DNA of 64,000 nt from Motilimonas sp. E26 (GTDB lineage: Bacteria > Pseudomonadota > Gammaproteobacteria > Enterobacterales > CBDFNC01), in assembly GCF_021278025.1 (NCBI RefSeq), contig NZ_JAIBHJ010000004.1:1-64000 (forward strand). Reading direction: 5' to 3'. Below the pieces are notes generated by a model. The model had not been told where the DNA came from and searched no databases. It saw only the letters and a program-made list of their open reading frames with translations. This document shows, one piece after another, positions 37,577-46,673 of the stretch (position 1 is the first letter of the stretch; every line of letters starts with the position of its first letter). The translations under genes were made by a program, and so were the position numbers.

Positions 37577-38626
37577 ATGGATAAACTAGGCGCAAGCAAT
37601 ATACAACCCAGCACGTATTACGATGTGCAAAGCTTAAACTCATTGCGTGAAGCCGCGCAAAAAGATGAGAAGGGTGCACTATCAGAAGTGGCCAAGCAAT
37701 TTGAAGCTATGTTCACTGGGATGTTAATTAAAAGCATGCGCCAAGCAAACGAAGCGTTTGAAACCGACAGTCCATTTAATAATCGTCACACTAAGTTTTA
37801 TCAGCAAATGCAAGATCAGCAGCTATCCCTGGAATTAAGCCAGTCGGGTACCATGGGCTTAGCTGAGGTGTTAACACGACAACTTGATCCCAGTTATGGC
37901 CACACCAAGCGCGAAGAGGGTGAGCCACTCAATATGCCAGGGCGCCAAACTTTTGCCACCGTGATGAAAGATAGCACCCCTGACGCTTTCAGTGTGCCAG
38001 CGCGACGCAGTGTTTCTAATCATGGCCCATTGCCGTTATCACCGTCTTCCATTTTACCTTCTTCTCATGATGTAAAAGCGCTCGCAGCTTCAAGTCGCGC
38101 ACTAGAGCAGGCGTTATCAGAGGCGGATTTACTAAAAATTGAAGCGAGTAAGGCGGCTAAATTTGATGGCCCAGAATCTTTTGTGCAGTCGTTATTACCT
38201 TTTGCCAAAAAAGCGGCGCAGGCACTTGGCGTGAGCCCAACTATTTTGGTGGCACAGGCGGCTCTTGAAACGGGGTGGGGTAAAAAGGTTATTCAAACCA
38301 TGAATAATGATTCTAGCTTTAACTTGTTTAACATTAAGGCGGACCGTCGCTGGGAAGGCAAACACACGAATAAAGACACGTTAGAATACTACGATGGGGT
38401 AGCAGTGAAAGAGCGCGCTAAGTTTCGCGTTTATCAAGATTTTGAACAAAGCTTTAGCGATTATGTGCAGTTTTTACAGCAAAACCCACGCTACCAACAT
38501 GCTCTTAAAACCACTGATGATCCCGAGCGTTTTATGCGTCAGCTACAAAAAGCCGGCTATGCCACCGATCCTCGCTACGCCGATAAAGTGATGAGCGTGC
38601 TAAAACGCGTCGAATCACACATTTAA
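37577..38626 (+). CDS. flgJ: Peptidoglycan hydrolase and rod cap FlgJ
   Basis: This is a 349-residue dual-function protein. The N-terminal rod-cap domain (about 25-110; VAKQFEAMFTGMLIKSMRQA) is joined by a variable linker to a C-terminal glucosaminidase domain (about 200-349; AQAALETGWGKKVI with catalytic Glu, and YATDPRYADKVMSV). It clears a hole in the peptidoglycan for the rod. It is the last gene of flgFGHIJ. Confidence 0.96.
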   Translation: MDKLGASNIQPSTYYDVQSLNSLREAAQKDEKGALSEVAKQFEAMFTGMLIKSMRQANEAFETDSPFNNRHTKFYQQMQDQQLSLELSQSGTMGLAEVLTRQLDPSYGHTKREEGEPLNMPGRQTFATVMKDSTPDAFSVPARRSVSNHGPLPLSPSSILPSSHDVKALAASSRALEQALSEADLLKIEASKAAKFDGPESFVQSLLPFAKKAAQALGVSPTILVAQAALETGWGKKVIQTMNNDSSFNLFNIKADRRWEGKHTNKDTLEYYDGVAVKERAKFRVYQDFEQSFSDYVQFLQQNPRYQHALKTTDDPERFMRQLQKAGYATDPRYADKVMSVLKRVESHI

Positions 38627-38639
38627 TACAGCGTATTAT

Positions 38640-38661
38640 GCGGCAAAAGGTTGCCGCCGTT
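38640..38661 (+). terminator. Hairpin after flgJ, weak terminator
   Basis: The stem gcggcaa / ttgccgc around aagg is followed by cgttt, so the T-run is short. It probably separates the flgF and flgK units only partly. Confidence 0.55.
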
Positions 38662-38692
38662 TCCTAGTCTACTATATTACTCGCTATATATA

Positions 38693-38711
38693 ATTGGCAT
38701 AATTAATGCAT
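38693..38711 (+). promoter_or_regulatory. Candidate sigma-54 promoter of flgKL
   Basis: AATTGGCATAATTAATGCAT has GG-N10-GC spacing. The -24 box is good and the -12 is ATGC instead of TTGC. It is about 65 bases before flgK. Confidence 0.6.
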
Positions 38712-38775
38712 TGCTAGAACAAGTGATTGTTTTCCGTCGGTGTCCGTTTCGGGCATGGAAGAAACTGAGGTTGTT

Positions 38776-40773
38776 ATGGCAGATCTATTACAAATTGGCA
38801 CATCAGGCATTAATGCGTTTCAGCGCATGTTGGCGACCACAGGTAATAATATTTCAAATATTAATACTGAGGGTTATACCCGCCAGCGCAATATAGCCGT
38901 TTCCGATCAGTTTAATGCCGGGGTGTCAGGTATTGTTGATCGTCGTGTGTTAGACCAATTTGCTCAAAGTGAAATGCGCCGCGACACCAGTATAAATGCC
39001 TATGCTCAAGCGTTAAGTTTTGAGCTACAGCGTACCGACGCTATGATGAGCGATAAGGCGAATAACTTAGGCACCGCCTTTGATTCGACCTACCAATCTG
39101 TTCATACCGCCAATGACGATCCCACTTCCCTTGATACACGCCAGCTGATGTTAGGCGAGCTTAAATCGTTGATCAGCACTTATAACATGCTAGCTAAGAA
39201 TTACAGCGAGCAAGAGAAAACGGTTAATAAAGAAATTGGTACAGAAGTTTCTGAAATTAACGCCTTAATTAAAAACGTCGGTGAACTCAATAAAGAAGTA
39301 ATGCAAGCCAATAACTTGCCCGGTGGTGCATCGGGCGCGTTACTCGATCATCGTGATGAGGCTATACGCTTGCTTGCTGAAAAAGTCGATATCAATGTTA
39401 TTGACGGTAAAAGTGGTGCAGTGCAGGTAATGTTGCGTAACGGTGATCCGTTAGTGACGGGAATTGAATATTCACAATTTCAGGTTGTTAACGGTAACCC
39501 CGATGGCCGAAAAAGTGATTTAGAGTATTCTATTGCGGGCGTTAGTGCTGGCATTAACGGCACCAAAGCAGGTGGTAAATTGGCCGCTTTGTTTGATTTT
39601 CGCGATCAAGAAATAGGCAAAGTTAGGAATAGTATGGGGCAGTTGGCCATTGCTATCACGGATGCATTTAATACTCAAAACCGCTTAGGGATGGATTTAG
39701 ATGGCAATATTGGTGGCGATATTTTTCAGCTACCTACCACAACTTCGCATAATTACGCCAGTAATTCTGATACCTCAAAAGGGATTACTAGTAGTTTTTT
39801 ACCCGGCTTAGGCAGTGCCGTTACGGCTGCTGACTACGAAGTGCGGATGACTGGTGCCAATAGTTTTGAAGTTTATGCGCTAGAGAATGGACAACGCAGC
39901 CTTATCCCCGCTGGGGATATAGTAGGGGCATTGCCAGGCAGTATTGAAATTCCAAGCCACGGTCTTAAATTCGATTTTGATCCGCCGCCATATGTGGCAG
40001 GAGACAAATTTTTAGTACAGCCTACCCGTGATGCTGCCGACTTAATTGATATCAGCATGGTGCGCCCTGAAGAGCTAGCGTTGGCGTCACCTATTCGAGT
40101 GGATGCGAGTGCTAGCAATACCAGTAAAGCCCATATTGAATTAGAAGGGGTAACGGCAACCGATACCTATGCTTTTAACGCAACGACGGGGCTAACTGCT
40201 GCTGCGCCGCAGCAGGTATTGATAAATACCTCTGGCGGTAACATCGTTTATGAAATCTATGACGGCAATAGCCCCGCAAATTTACTGGGTAGTGTGACGA
40301 GTCCTCCTGGCACTGGAGAGAACCTGTTAGCGAACGCTGTGCCAGCTATTACGGATCCCGGCTATGAGATTAGCCTAACGGGGAACCCGCTTCATGGCGA
40401 GACATTCTCAATTGGATTTAACGACAACGGCTTTGCTGATAATAGTAACGGCCTAAAAATGGCAGATTTACAAAACCAAAGCCTAATGCGTAAAAATGTC
40501 GTCGCATCAGGCGACAATTTAATGACGCTACATGAAGGGTTTTCCCGTATGCAATCAAGTATTGGTGAGCGTACCGGTAATGCCATTGTTGCCGCTCAAG
40601 CCTCGGTGGCCAAACTTGATCAAAGCACTAATTGGCATGAAAGCGTGTCGGGTGTAAATCTTGATGAAGAGGCTTCTAATTTATTGAAATTCCAGCAGTC
40701 TTATAGCGCTGCAGCGCAAATTGTCAGTGCTGCTAGGGCCACCTTTGATACCTTATTGAATGCGGCGAGGTAA
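38776..40773 (+). CDS. flgK: Flagellar hook-filament junction protein FlgK (HAP1)
   Basis: This 665-residue junction protein is exported with FlgN. The N-terminal signature LLQIGTSGINAFQRMLATTGNNISN and the C-terminal GVNLDEEASNLLKFQQSYSAAAQI are typical. The central part is variable. I chose the ATG at 38776, which follows actgagg and gives the family's MADLL start; a GTG 12 codons upstream lacks support. Confidence 0.95.
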   Translation: MADLLQIGTSGINAFQRMLATTGNNISNINTEGYTRQRNIAVSDQFNAGVSGIVDRRVLDQFAQSEMRRDTSINAYAQALSFELQRTDAMMSDKANNLGTAFDSTYQSVHTANDDPTSLDTRQLMLGELKSLISTYNMLAKNYSEQEKTVNKEIGTEVSEINALIKNVGELNKEVMQANNLPGGASGALLDHRDEAIRLLAEKVDINVIDGKSGAVQVMLRNGDPLVTGIEYSQFQVVNGNPDGRKSDLEYSIAGVSAGINGTKAGGKLAALFDFRDQEIGKVRNSMGQLAIAITDAFNTQNRLGMDLDGNIGGDIFQLPTTTSHNYASNSDTSKGITSSFLPGLGSAVTAADYEVRMTGANSFEVYALENGQRSLIPAGDIVGALPGSIEIPSHGLKFDFDPPPYVAGDKFLVQPTRDAADLIDISMVRPEELALASPIRVDASASNTSKAHIELEGVTATDTYAFNATTGLTAAAPQQVLINTSGGNIVYEIYDGNSPANLLGSVTSPPGTGENLLANAVPAITDPGYEISLTGNPLHGETFSIGFNDNGFADNSNGLKMADLQNQSLMRKNVVASGDNLMTLHEGFSRMQSSIGERTGNAIVAAQASVAKLDQSTNWHESVSGVNLDEEASNLLKFQQSYSAAAQIVSAARATFDTLLNAAR

Positions 40774-40778
40774 TATTC

Positions 40779-42002
40779 ATGCGTATCTCAACCAACCAGA
40801 TTTTTCATGCTAGCACTGCCAATATGGCCAGTAGCACCAGCAATATAGTCAAGACCCAACATCAACTTACTAGTGGTGAGCGCTACCAATTGGCGTCTGA
40901 AGACCCGACTGGTTTTGCCAAAACCAACCGTTTATCGGAAGTGATTGAAGCCAATAAGCAATACATTAAAAACTCGACACTGGTTACGGGGGGCCTAAGT
41001 GTCGAAGAGTCGACACTAGATAAAATTCAAATTGCGATTGATAGGGCGCGCACATTAGCGATCACAGTGAATAACGGTACTTTATCGAGCAAAGAGCGCG
41101 CTTCGATTGCAACGGAGGTTGAGGGGTTACAAAGCGAAATTTATGATTTGATGAATGCGCGCAACGCCAGTGGTGATTTTATTTTCTCCGGCAGCCAGTC
41201 GAATATGCAGGCTTTTGCTAAAAATCCTGCAACAGGGCGCTATGTATTTCAAGGAGATGGCGTCACTAATCAAATCCAAATTTCACCGAGTGTATTTGTA
41301 CAACAAGGTGACTCTGGCCTAGATATTTTTGAAAAAGTGCCTGCACGCTATACCGCAACTGGTGTTCCTTCAGCGGGAACCATTAAGGTGGAAATTACTG
41401 CGCAAGAGCAATTTGATAATTATCACAAAGCAAGCTATGACTTTGCTAATCCGGCGAATAGTCAGCTGAATGTCGTCACGACCCCAGGTGCTCCAGATAC
41501 CTTCGTTATTCTTGACGCTAGTAATAACCCATTGACTCCACCCATAAGCGGCAACTTTGTGCCAGGACAAGCCATTGAGTTTGCCGGTATGGCAATAACT
41601 TTAGACGGCGTTGCAGGCACGACTGCGCAGATCGACCTCGATCCTCCTAGTAATGAAAACGTCTTGAATCATTTAGAAGATTTTAAAAATGCATTGAAAG
41701 ATCCAACTGTTGATCAAGCTGATTTGCAGCCTATTTTAAAAGACGTAACGGTTGGTTTAAAGAATTCAGCTGATTCAATTTTAGGTGTTATAGGGGAGAT
41801 AGGTTCTCGCATCAACACCATGAAACGTGTCGAAGCATCTAACAGCTCATTTGATATTTTAAACCAAGAAGCAAGGGCGCGCTTATCAGAAACTGATTAC
41901 GCAGAAGCCTCAGCTAAACTCGCGCAACAAGAGATGGCAATGCAAGTTGCGTATTCCACTTTTAATAAAGTCACTAGTTTGTCGTTATTCGATTACGTTT
42001 GA
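40779..42002 (+). CDS. flgL: Flagellar hook-filament junction protein FlgL (HAP3)
   Basis: This is a 407-residue junction protein between FlgK and the filament. The flagellin-like N-terminus (MRISTNQIFHASTANMA) and C-terminus (LSETDYAEASAKLAQQEMAMQ) flank a central variable domain. It is five bases after flgK. Confidence 0.95.
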   Translation: MRISTNQIFHASTANMASSTSNIVKTQHQLTSGERYQLASEDPTGFAKTNRLSEVIEANKQYIKNSTLVTGGLSVEESTLDKIQIAIDRARTLAITVNNGTLSSKERASIATEVEGLQSEIYDLMNARNASGDFIFSGSQSNMQAFAKNPATGRYVFQGDGVTNQIQISPSVFVQQGDSGLDIFEKVPARYTATGVPSAGTIKVEITAQEQFDNYHKASYDFANPANSQLNVVTTPGAPDTFVILDASNNPLTPPISGNFVPGQAIEFAGMAITLDGVAGTTAQIDLDPPSNENVLNHLEDFKNALKDPTVDQADLQPILKDVTVGLKNSADSILGVIGEIGSRINTMKRVEASNSSFDILNQEARARLSETDYAEASAKLAQQEMAMQVAYSTFNKVTSLSLFDYV

Positions 42003-42010
42003 TTGTTAAA

Positions 42011-42028
42011 AGTGGCATACATGTTGCA
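42011..42028 (+). promoter_or_regulatory. Sigma-54 promoter of the first flagellin
   Basis: AGTGGCATACATGTTGCA has GG-N10-GC spacing and a clean TTGCA -12 box. It is about 36 bases before the start codon. Confidence 0.85.
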
Positions 42029-42063
42029 TTTTTATCAGTGTTGTAAATCATGGAGATAAAAAA

Positions 42064-42882
42064 ATGGCACTATATGTAAATACCAACGTTGCGTCTCTAA
42101 ACTCGCAACGAAACTTAACTAAAGCGAGTAATGAATTAGGTACTTCTTTTACTCGTTTATCTTCTGGCCTTAGGATTAACAGTGCAAAAGATGACGCAGC
42201 TGGCTTACAAATAGGCACACGTCTTCAAACGCAGGTTAACGGTTTAAATCAAGGCGCTCGAAATGCAAATGATGGTATTTCCCTCGCCCAGACTGCTGAA
42301 GGTGCATTGGATGAAACGACTAATATGCTACAGCGTATGCGTGTATTAGCTTTGCAGTCAGCCAATGGCTCTAATACAACTTCAGACCGTGCGGCTTTGA
42401 ATAAAGAGTATACTGAGCTGCAAAATGAAATAAACCGTGTCGCGTCAACAACCACTTTTGGTGGTGTGACATTACTTGATGGTACGTATACTGCCGCTTT
42501 CCAGGTTGGTCCAGATGCAAACCAAACCATTACCGTGCGTGTTAGTGTCTCGATGGATGCGACTACTTTGGGGGTTACGGCCGGTATTTCGACTGCAGCT
42601 AATGCACAAACGGCAATTGCCGATTTAAGTTCAGCGCTGGCGAATGTGAACGATCAGCGAGCTGATTTGGGTGCTAAGCAAAACCGTTTTTCATCTACTA
42701 TCCGCAACTTAACAAATATCGCAGAAAATGTATCGGCGTCAAAGTCGCGTATTATGGATGCCGATTTTGCTGAGGAATCAGCAGCGATGGCTAGAAATAC
42801 GGTGATGCAGCAAGCTGCAAGCACTATGTTGTCACAAGCTAATCAACAACCACAAATTGCATTATCACTTCTAAATGGGTGA
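42064..42882 (+). CDS. Flagellin (first copy, sigma-54 type promoter)
   Basis: This is a 272-residue filament subunit made only of the conserved D0 and D1 regions (N-terminal [19 protein letters not shown] and [20 protein letters not shown]-terminal [20 protein letters not shown]). A very short centre ([20 protein letters not shown]) replaces the D2/D3 domains. The central Ser and Thr are likely glycosylation sites, given the Maf genes downstream. It differs from the next flagellin at a modest number of positions. It has its own terminator. Confidence 0.96.
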   Translation: MALYVNTNVASLNSQRNLTKASNELGTSFTRLSSGLRINSAKDDAAGLQIGTRLQTQVNGLNQGARNANDGISLAQTAEGALDETTNMLQRMRVLALQSANGSNTTSDRAALNKEYTELQNEINRVASTTTFGGVTLLDGTYTAAFQVGPDANQTITVRVSVSMDATTLGVTAGISTAANAQTAIADLSSALANVNDQRADLGAKQNRFSSTIRNLTNIAENVSASKSRIMDADFAEESAAMARNTVMQQAASTMLSQANQQPQIALSLLNG

Positions 42883-42894
42883 GGAGTGATCCTC

Positions 42895-42916
42895 AGCCCC
42901 ATTTTTTGGGGCTTTT
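42895..42916 (+). terminator. Rho-independent terminator of the first flagellin
   Basis: The stem agcccca / tggggct around a T5 loop is followed by Ts. It separates the two flagellin genes. Confidence 0.88.
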
Positions 42917-43045
42917 CCCTTTTTATCCCTTCTATATTATCTTCTATTATTTTCATTAATCACTTGCTTTTCCCTTTTATGTACTTTTTAGGTTTCTGTT
43001 TATTAAGGTAAAATTAAAAAACACAAAAAATATTAAAAAAAGATT

Positions 43046-43071
43046 CAAGGATTATTTCCTTACGCCGATAC
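43046..43071 (+). promoter_or_regulatory. Candidate sigma-28 promoter of the second flagellin
   Basis: GCCGATAC at 43064 is a strong -10 element of the FliA type. The -35 region, caaggatt at about the right distance, matches the consensus at five of eight positions. It lies about 105 bases before the start codon. No sigma-54 site is visible here. Confidence 0.7.
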
Positions 43072-43176
43072 AGTTTATGAGCACAGAAAGTAAGGTGCAA
43101 ACAAACACAAAGGGCTGTGGCAACATCAAGTTTAAGCAGCAGACCCTGGATATTAAAGCTTAATAGGAGAAATACC

Positions 43177-43992
43177 ATGGCTCTTTATGTAAACACCAAC
43201 GTTCAATCAATGAACTCACAACGTAACTTAACCAATTCAACAGATGCATTATCTCAATCATTTCAACGTCTGTCTTCAGGCCTGCGTATTAACAGTGCTA
43301 AAGATGACGCAGCTGGGATGCAAATAGGTTCACGTTTACAAGCGCAAGTGAATGGTTTAAACCAAGGCGCACGTAATGCTAATGACGGTATCTCTTTAGC
43401 ACAAACAGCTGAGGGCGCCTTAGATGAAACGACAAATATGCTACAACGCATGCGTGTATTGGCGCTGCAATCAGCGAATGGTTCGAATACCACTGCTGAC
43501 CGTGCAGCCCTAAACAAAGAATACACTGAGTTACAAAGCGAAATAACTCGTGTTGCGTCAACCACAACCTTCGGTGGTGTAACATTATTAGATGGTAGCT
43601 ACAGCGCAGCATTCCAAGTGGGTGCGGACCAAAGTCAAACCATTGATGTACGAGTGTCTGTGTCTATGGATGCTGCTGCTCTTGGTGTAGATTCAGGTAT
43701 TTCAACTGCAGCATTAGCACAGACTGCGATTGCTGACCTCGATTCTGCATTAGCAGCAGTTAATGATAAGCGGGCAGATTTGGGTGCAAAACAAAACCGT
43801 TTTTCATCAACTATACGCAACTTAACTAACATTGCTGAGAACGTATCAGCGTCTAAATCTCGTATTATGGATGCTGATTTTGCGCAAGAATCGGCTTCAA
43901 TGGCACGGAACACTGTTATGCAGCAAGCTGCAAGCTCTATGCTCGCCCAGGCTAACCAACAGCCACAAATTGCCCTATCATTAATAGGTTAA
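43177..43992 (+). CDS. Flagellin (second copy, sigma-28 type promoter)
   Basis: This is a 271-residue filament subunit, a tandem paralogue of the first flagellin with the same D0-D1-only architecture ([58 protein letters not shown]). The ATG follows taggaga. The upstream frame extension to 43117 crosses the promoter and leader and is not real. Codon choice again suggests strong expression. A hairpin follows the gene. Confidence 0.96.
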   Translation: MALYVNTNVQSMNSQRNLTNSTDALSQSFQRLSSGLRINSAKDDAAGMQIGSRLQAQVNGLNQGARNANDGISLAQTAEGALDETTNMLQRMRVLALQSANGSNTTADRAALNKEYTELQSEITRVASTTTFGGVTLLDGSYSAAFQVGADQSQTIDVRVSVSMDAAALGVDSGISTAALAQTAIADLDSALAAVNDKRADLGAKQNRFSSTIRNLTNIAENVSASKSRIMDADFAQESASMARNTVMQQAASSMLAQANQQPQIALSLIG

Positions 43993-44014
43993 TCAGGGCA
44001 ACTAGGTAACAGAT

Positions 44015-44040
44015 AAAGCACCTATGCCTATAGGTGCTTT
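44015..44040 (+). terminator. Hairpin terminator after the second flagellin
   Basis: The stem aaagcaccta / taggtgcttt has loop tgccta. The T-run is short, so some read-through into flaG is likely. Confidence 0.7.
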
Positions 44041-44058
44041 AATTCGTAGGGGGTTAAT

Positions 44059-44493
44059 ATGAAAACAAGTGAGCCCAATGTAGCTTCCTTTGTGATTGAT
44101 TCTTATGCTAAACAAAGTTTACAGTCGAGTAACAAGCAAAACAGTCATGACCAAGTCGCATTAGCATCTGAAGCAAGCAATAAATATCAAAGTAATGCTG
44201 ATGTCGAGAGCAAAGAAATACCTAGAAATGCTAAGATAGACGCTTCGGATAATAAAAAAGTTGAAGAAGCCGTCTCTTTAGTACAACGATTCCTAGATAG
44301 CAGCAAGCGAGGAGTTAACTTTTCCATTGACGATTCAACCGATAAAACAGTGATTACCGTTACAGACAAGCAGACCAAGGAATTAGTCAGACAACTTCCA
44401 AGTGAAGAAATGCTAAGGATTGCAGAAAAAATTAAAGAGCTCGAGCAGGAGTTAACCAATAAAGTTGGTATACTTATTGATAGTAAGGCTTAA
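44059..44493 (+). CDS. flaG: FlaG family protein
   Basis: This is a 144-residue cytoplasmic protein. The first 70 residues are polar and low-complexity. The FlaG domain covers about 75-140 (VNFSIDDSTDKTVITVTD, LVRQLPSEEMLRIAEKIKEL). FlaG affects filament length in several genera by an unclear mechanism. It sits between the flagellins and fliD, as in Vibrio, Pseudomonas and Shewanella. Confidence 0.92.
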   Translation: MKTSEPNVASFVIDSYAKQSLQSSNKQNSHDQVALASEASNKYQSNADVESKEIPRNAKIDASDNKKVEEAVSLVQRFLDSSKRGVNFSIDDSTDKTVITVTDKQTKELVRQLPSEEMLRIAEKIKELEQELTNKVGILIDSKA

Positions 44494-44524
44494 TGCGTTT
44501 TGTGATCAAGTTTGGAGGCCATAA

Positions 44525-45907
44525 ATGGCGACACTAACGGGTATTGGATCTGGATTGGATCTTGAAAGCATCATATCTACCTTTGTTAAAGCAGAGCAAA
44601 GTACTCGAGTCGCTTCTATTAATGAGCGTGAATTAGATGCGACGGAAGAATTATCTGGAGTAGGTACTCTTAAATCATCCCTATCTCAATTCCAAGATGT
44701 ACTCAAAAAGTTATCAAATCCTGACACTTTCTTTCAGAATAAGTCTTCATATTCTTATCTCGGTAGTACAGATAATAATAGTAATATAATAAAGGCAACC
44801 ACCGATGGCGTAGTAACTGGAGGCACCTTTGAAGTTGAGGTTCTGAAACTCGCTCAAGGCTCTCGGCTTGACTCTACGCCGGGGGCTTTTTCTGCTGCAA
44901 CGGATACCGTTGGTAGTGGGGTACTAACATTTGGTGCAGGTAGTAATACCTTTGATATCTCAGTTGACGCGACCGATACACTGGAAGATATTCAAAAGAA
45001 AATTAACGACTCAAGTGATAACTTCGGCGTTAAAGCAAATATAATTAACTCTGATGCAGGCCCTGTATTGACTTATACCTCTGAAGTAACAGGCCAGGCA
45101 AATCAATTATCAGTGACTAATAATAATGCCAGCTTAGCGGCTATATCAACAGGTATGGTATCGGCAAAAAACGCAACGGATGCAGAGATCAAAATTGATG
45201 GTCAGACGGTGACATCATCAACCAATACATTCTCAAATGCGATCAGTGGTATTGCATTGGAAGTCAGTAATTTGACGCAAGCAGGGGAAAAACTCACTTT
45301 GGATATAGGGGTTGACACCGACGGTGTTGAAGCCTTAATCAATGATTTCGTTGACGGCTATAATGCATTACAGAAAACACTTAATGCTTTATCTGACCCC
45401 ACGAATGGGCCGCTTGCATTCGACTCAAGTATTCGCAGTTATGAATCACAGCTCCGATCAATTGTTGGCTCTCCTGTGACAGGCACATCCGGTGCCTTAT
45501 CAATGCTTTACGATGCAGGTATCACGATGAATGCTGACGGTGAACTAGAAGTGTCAAGCATCATGAAAAATGGGCAGCAAAGTGGTAGTCAGCGTTTGGA
45601 TAGCGCTATTTCTAATAACCTTGCTGATCTTGGCGCATTATTTGCAGGTGACGATGGTGTGGCAAAACAATTAAGTACGTTTACGGCGTCTTACTTGGAA
45701 AACGGTGGTGTCGTACAAGAGCGTGAGGCAGCCCTCAAGGATTCTCTCACTCGTGTTGCTGACGATAGGGAAAAACTGGGTCGTTATATGGAATCTTATG
45801 AGGCTACTCTGAGACAGAAATATACCGCATTGGATGTAACGATTGCTCAATATAATGCGACTAGCTCTTACATAGAAAGTGTATTGAAACCCATAGAGAA
45901 AAAATAG
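44525..45907 (+). CDS. fliD: Flagellar filament cap protein FliD (HAP2)
   Basis: This 460-residue cap protein helps flagellin fold at the filament tip. The N-terminal LTGIGSGLDLESIISTFVKAE is the family signature. The C-terminal part ends in a coiled coil (LGRYMESYEATLRQKYTALD, MxxQxNATSSYI-like). It lies 31 bases after flaG and is followed by fliS. Confidence 0.96.
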   Translation: MATLTGIGSGLDLESIISTFVKAEQSTRVASINERELDATEELSGVGTLKSSLSQFQDVLKKLSNPDTFFQNKSSYSYLGSTDNNSNIIKATTDGVVTGGTFEVEVLKLAQGSRLDSTPGAFSAATDTVGSGVLTFGAGSNTFDISVDATDTLEDIQKKINDSSDNFGVKANIINSDAGPVLTYTSEVTGQANQLSVTNNNASLAAISTGMVSAKNATDAEIKIDGQTVTSSTNTFSNAISGIALEVSNLTQAGEKLTLDIGVDTDGVEALINDFVDGYNALQKTLNALSDPTNGPLAFDSSIRSYESQLRSIVGSPVTGTSGALSMLYDAGITMNADGELEVSSIMKNGQQSGSQRLDSAISNNLADLGALFAGDDGVAKQLSTFTASYLENGGVVQEREAALKDSLTRVADDREKLGRYMESYEATLRQKYTALDVTIAQYNATSSYIESVLKPIEKK

Positions 45908-45926
45908 AGGTAGGGAGTAAACCAAC

Positions 45927-46352
45927 ATGCGGGCTAATATAAAAGCGTATCAGAATACAAATCATCAATCATCATTGCTTGCCGCTGATCCACATCGAGT
46001 CATTCTGATGTTGATGCAAGGGTTGGTTGACACTCTTGCTGTTGCTAAAGGCTGTATTATTCGAAAGGATTTTGAAGGAAAATCAAAATCATTAAACAAA
46101 GCGATTGGTATTATTGCAGGCCTACAAGATGGCATTGATATGAAACAAAGCCCTGAAATAGGTGAAAACTTCTATCAGTTATATGATTACATGATAAGAA
46201 GGTTAGGCGAGGCTTCTGCTGATCAATCTGGCCAGCAAATTGATGAAGTTGTCTCTTTAATCTCACCAATTAAAGAGGCATGGGAAGGTATCTCAGAAGC
46301 GGATAAAGCAAAAGCAGAGCAAATGCGAGCGGCCCAGAATTCAACAGCATGA
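45927..46352 (+). CDS. fliS: Flagellin export chaperone FliS
   Basis: This is a 141-residue helical protein that binds the C-terminus of flagellin before export. Signatures include AYQNTNHQSSLLAADPHRVILMLMQG (in parts) and LYDYMIRRLGEAS. Its stop overlaps the next start in an ATGA, indicating coupled translation. Confidence 0.95.
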   Translation: MRANIKAYQNTNHQSSLLAADPHRVILMLMQGLVDTLAVAKGCIIRKDFEGKSKSLNKAIGIIAGLQDGIDMKQSPEIGENFYQLYDYMIRRLGEASADQSGQQIDEVVSLISPIKEAWEGISEADKAKAEQMRAAQNSTA

Positions 46353-46666
46353 TGCGAACAGAGCTTACTAAAAAAATTGAATATTTGACCTGCCGCGCTA
46401 GTGAATTAATTGCAGGAGAGAGTATAGAGGAATTAAATCAAGTTTTGTTGCAACGTCAAAACTTGATTGAACAACTGTGGAATAGCGCTAACCAATCTGC
46501 TACAACATCAGAAATTAAAGACTTTTTACTTTCTATTCAAGCTCGTGATGCTAATCAGTTAAACCAACTTAGTCTGCTAAAGCAAGCACTCAAACAGCAA
46601 GAGCAGGCTCGCAAGTTAGCTAACGCTAAGGTGTCAAAATACATAGCGATAAATAAATTTAGGTGA
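46349..46666 (+). CDS. fliT: FliT-like flagellar chaperone
   Basis: This is a 105-residue helical protein (for example IEELNQVLLQRQNLIEQLW). The position directly after fliS and the size fit FliT, the chaperone of FliD, but sequence conservation in that family is poor, so this rests mainly on context. Its start overlaps the fliS stop. Confidence 0.75.
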   Translation: MMRTELTKKIEYLTCRASELIAGESIEELNQVLLQRQNLIEQLWNSANQSATTSEIKDFLLSIQARDANQLNQLSLLKQALKQQEQARKLANAKVSKYIAINKFR

Positions 46667-46673
46667 CCCAACC

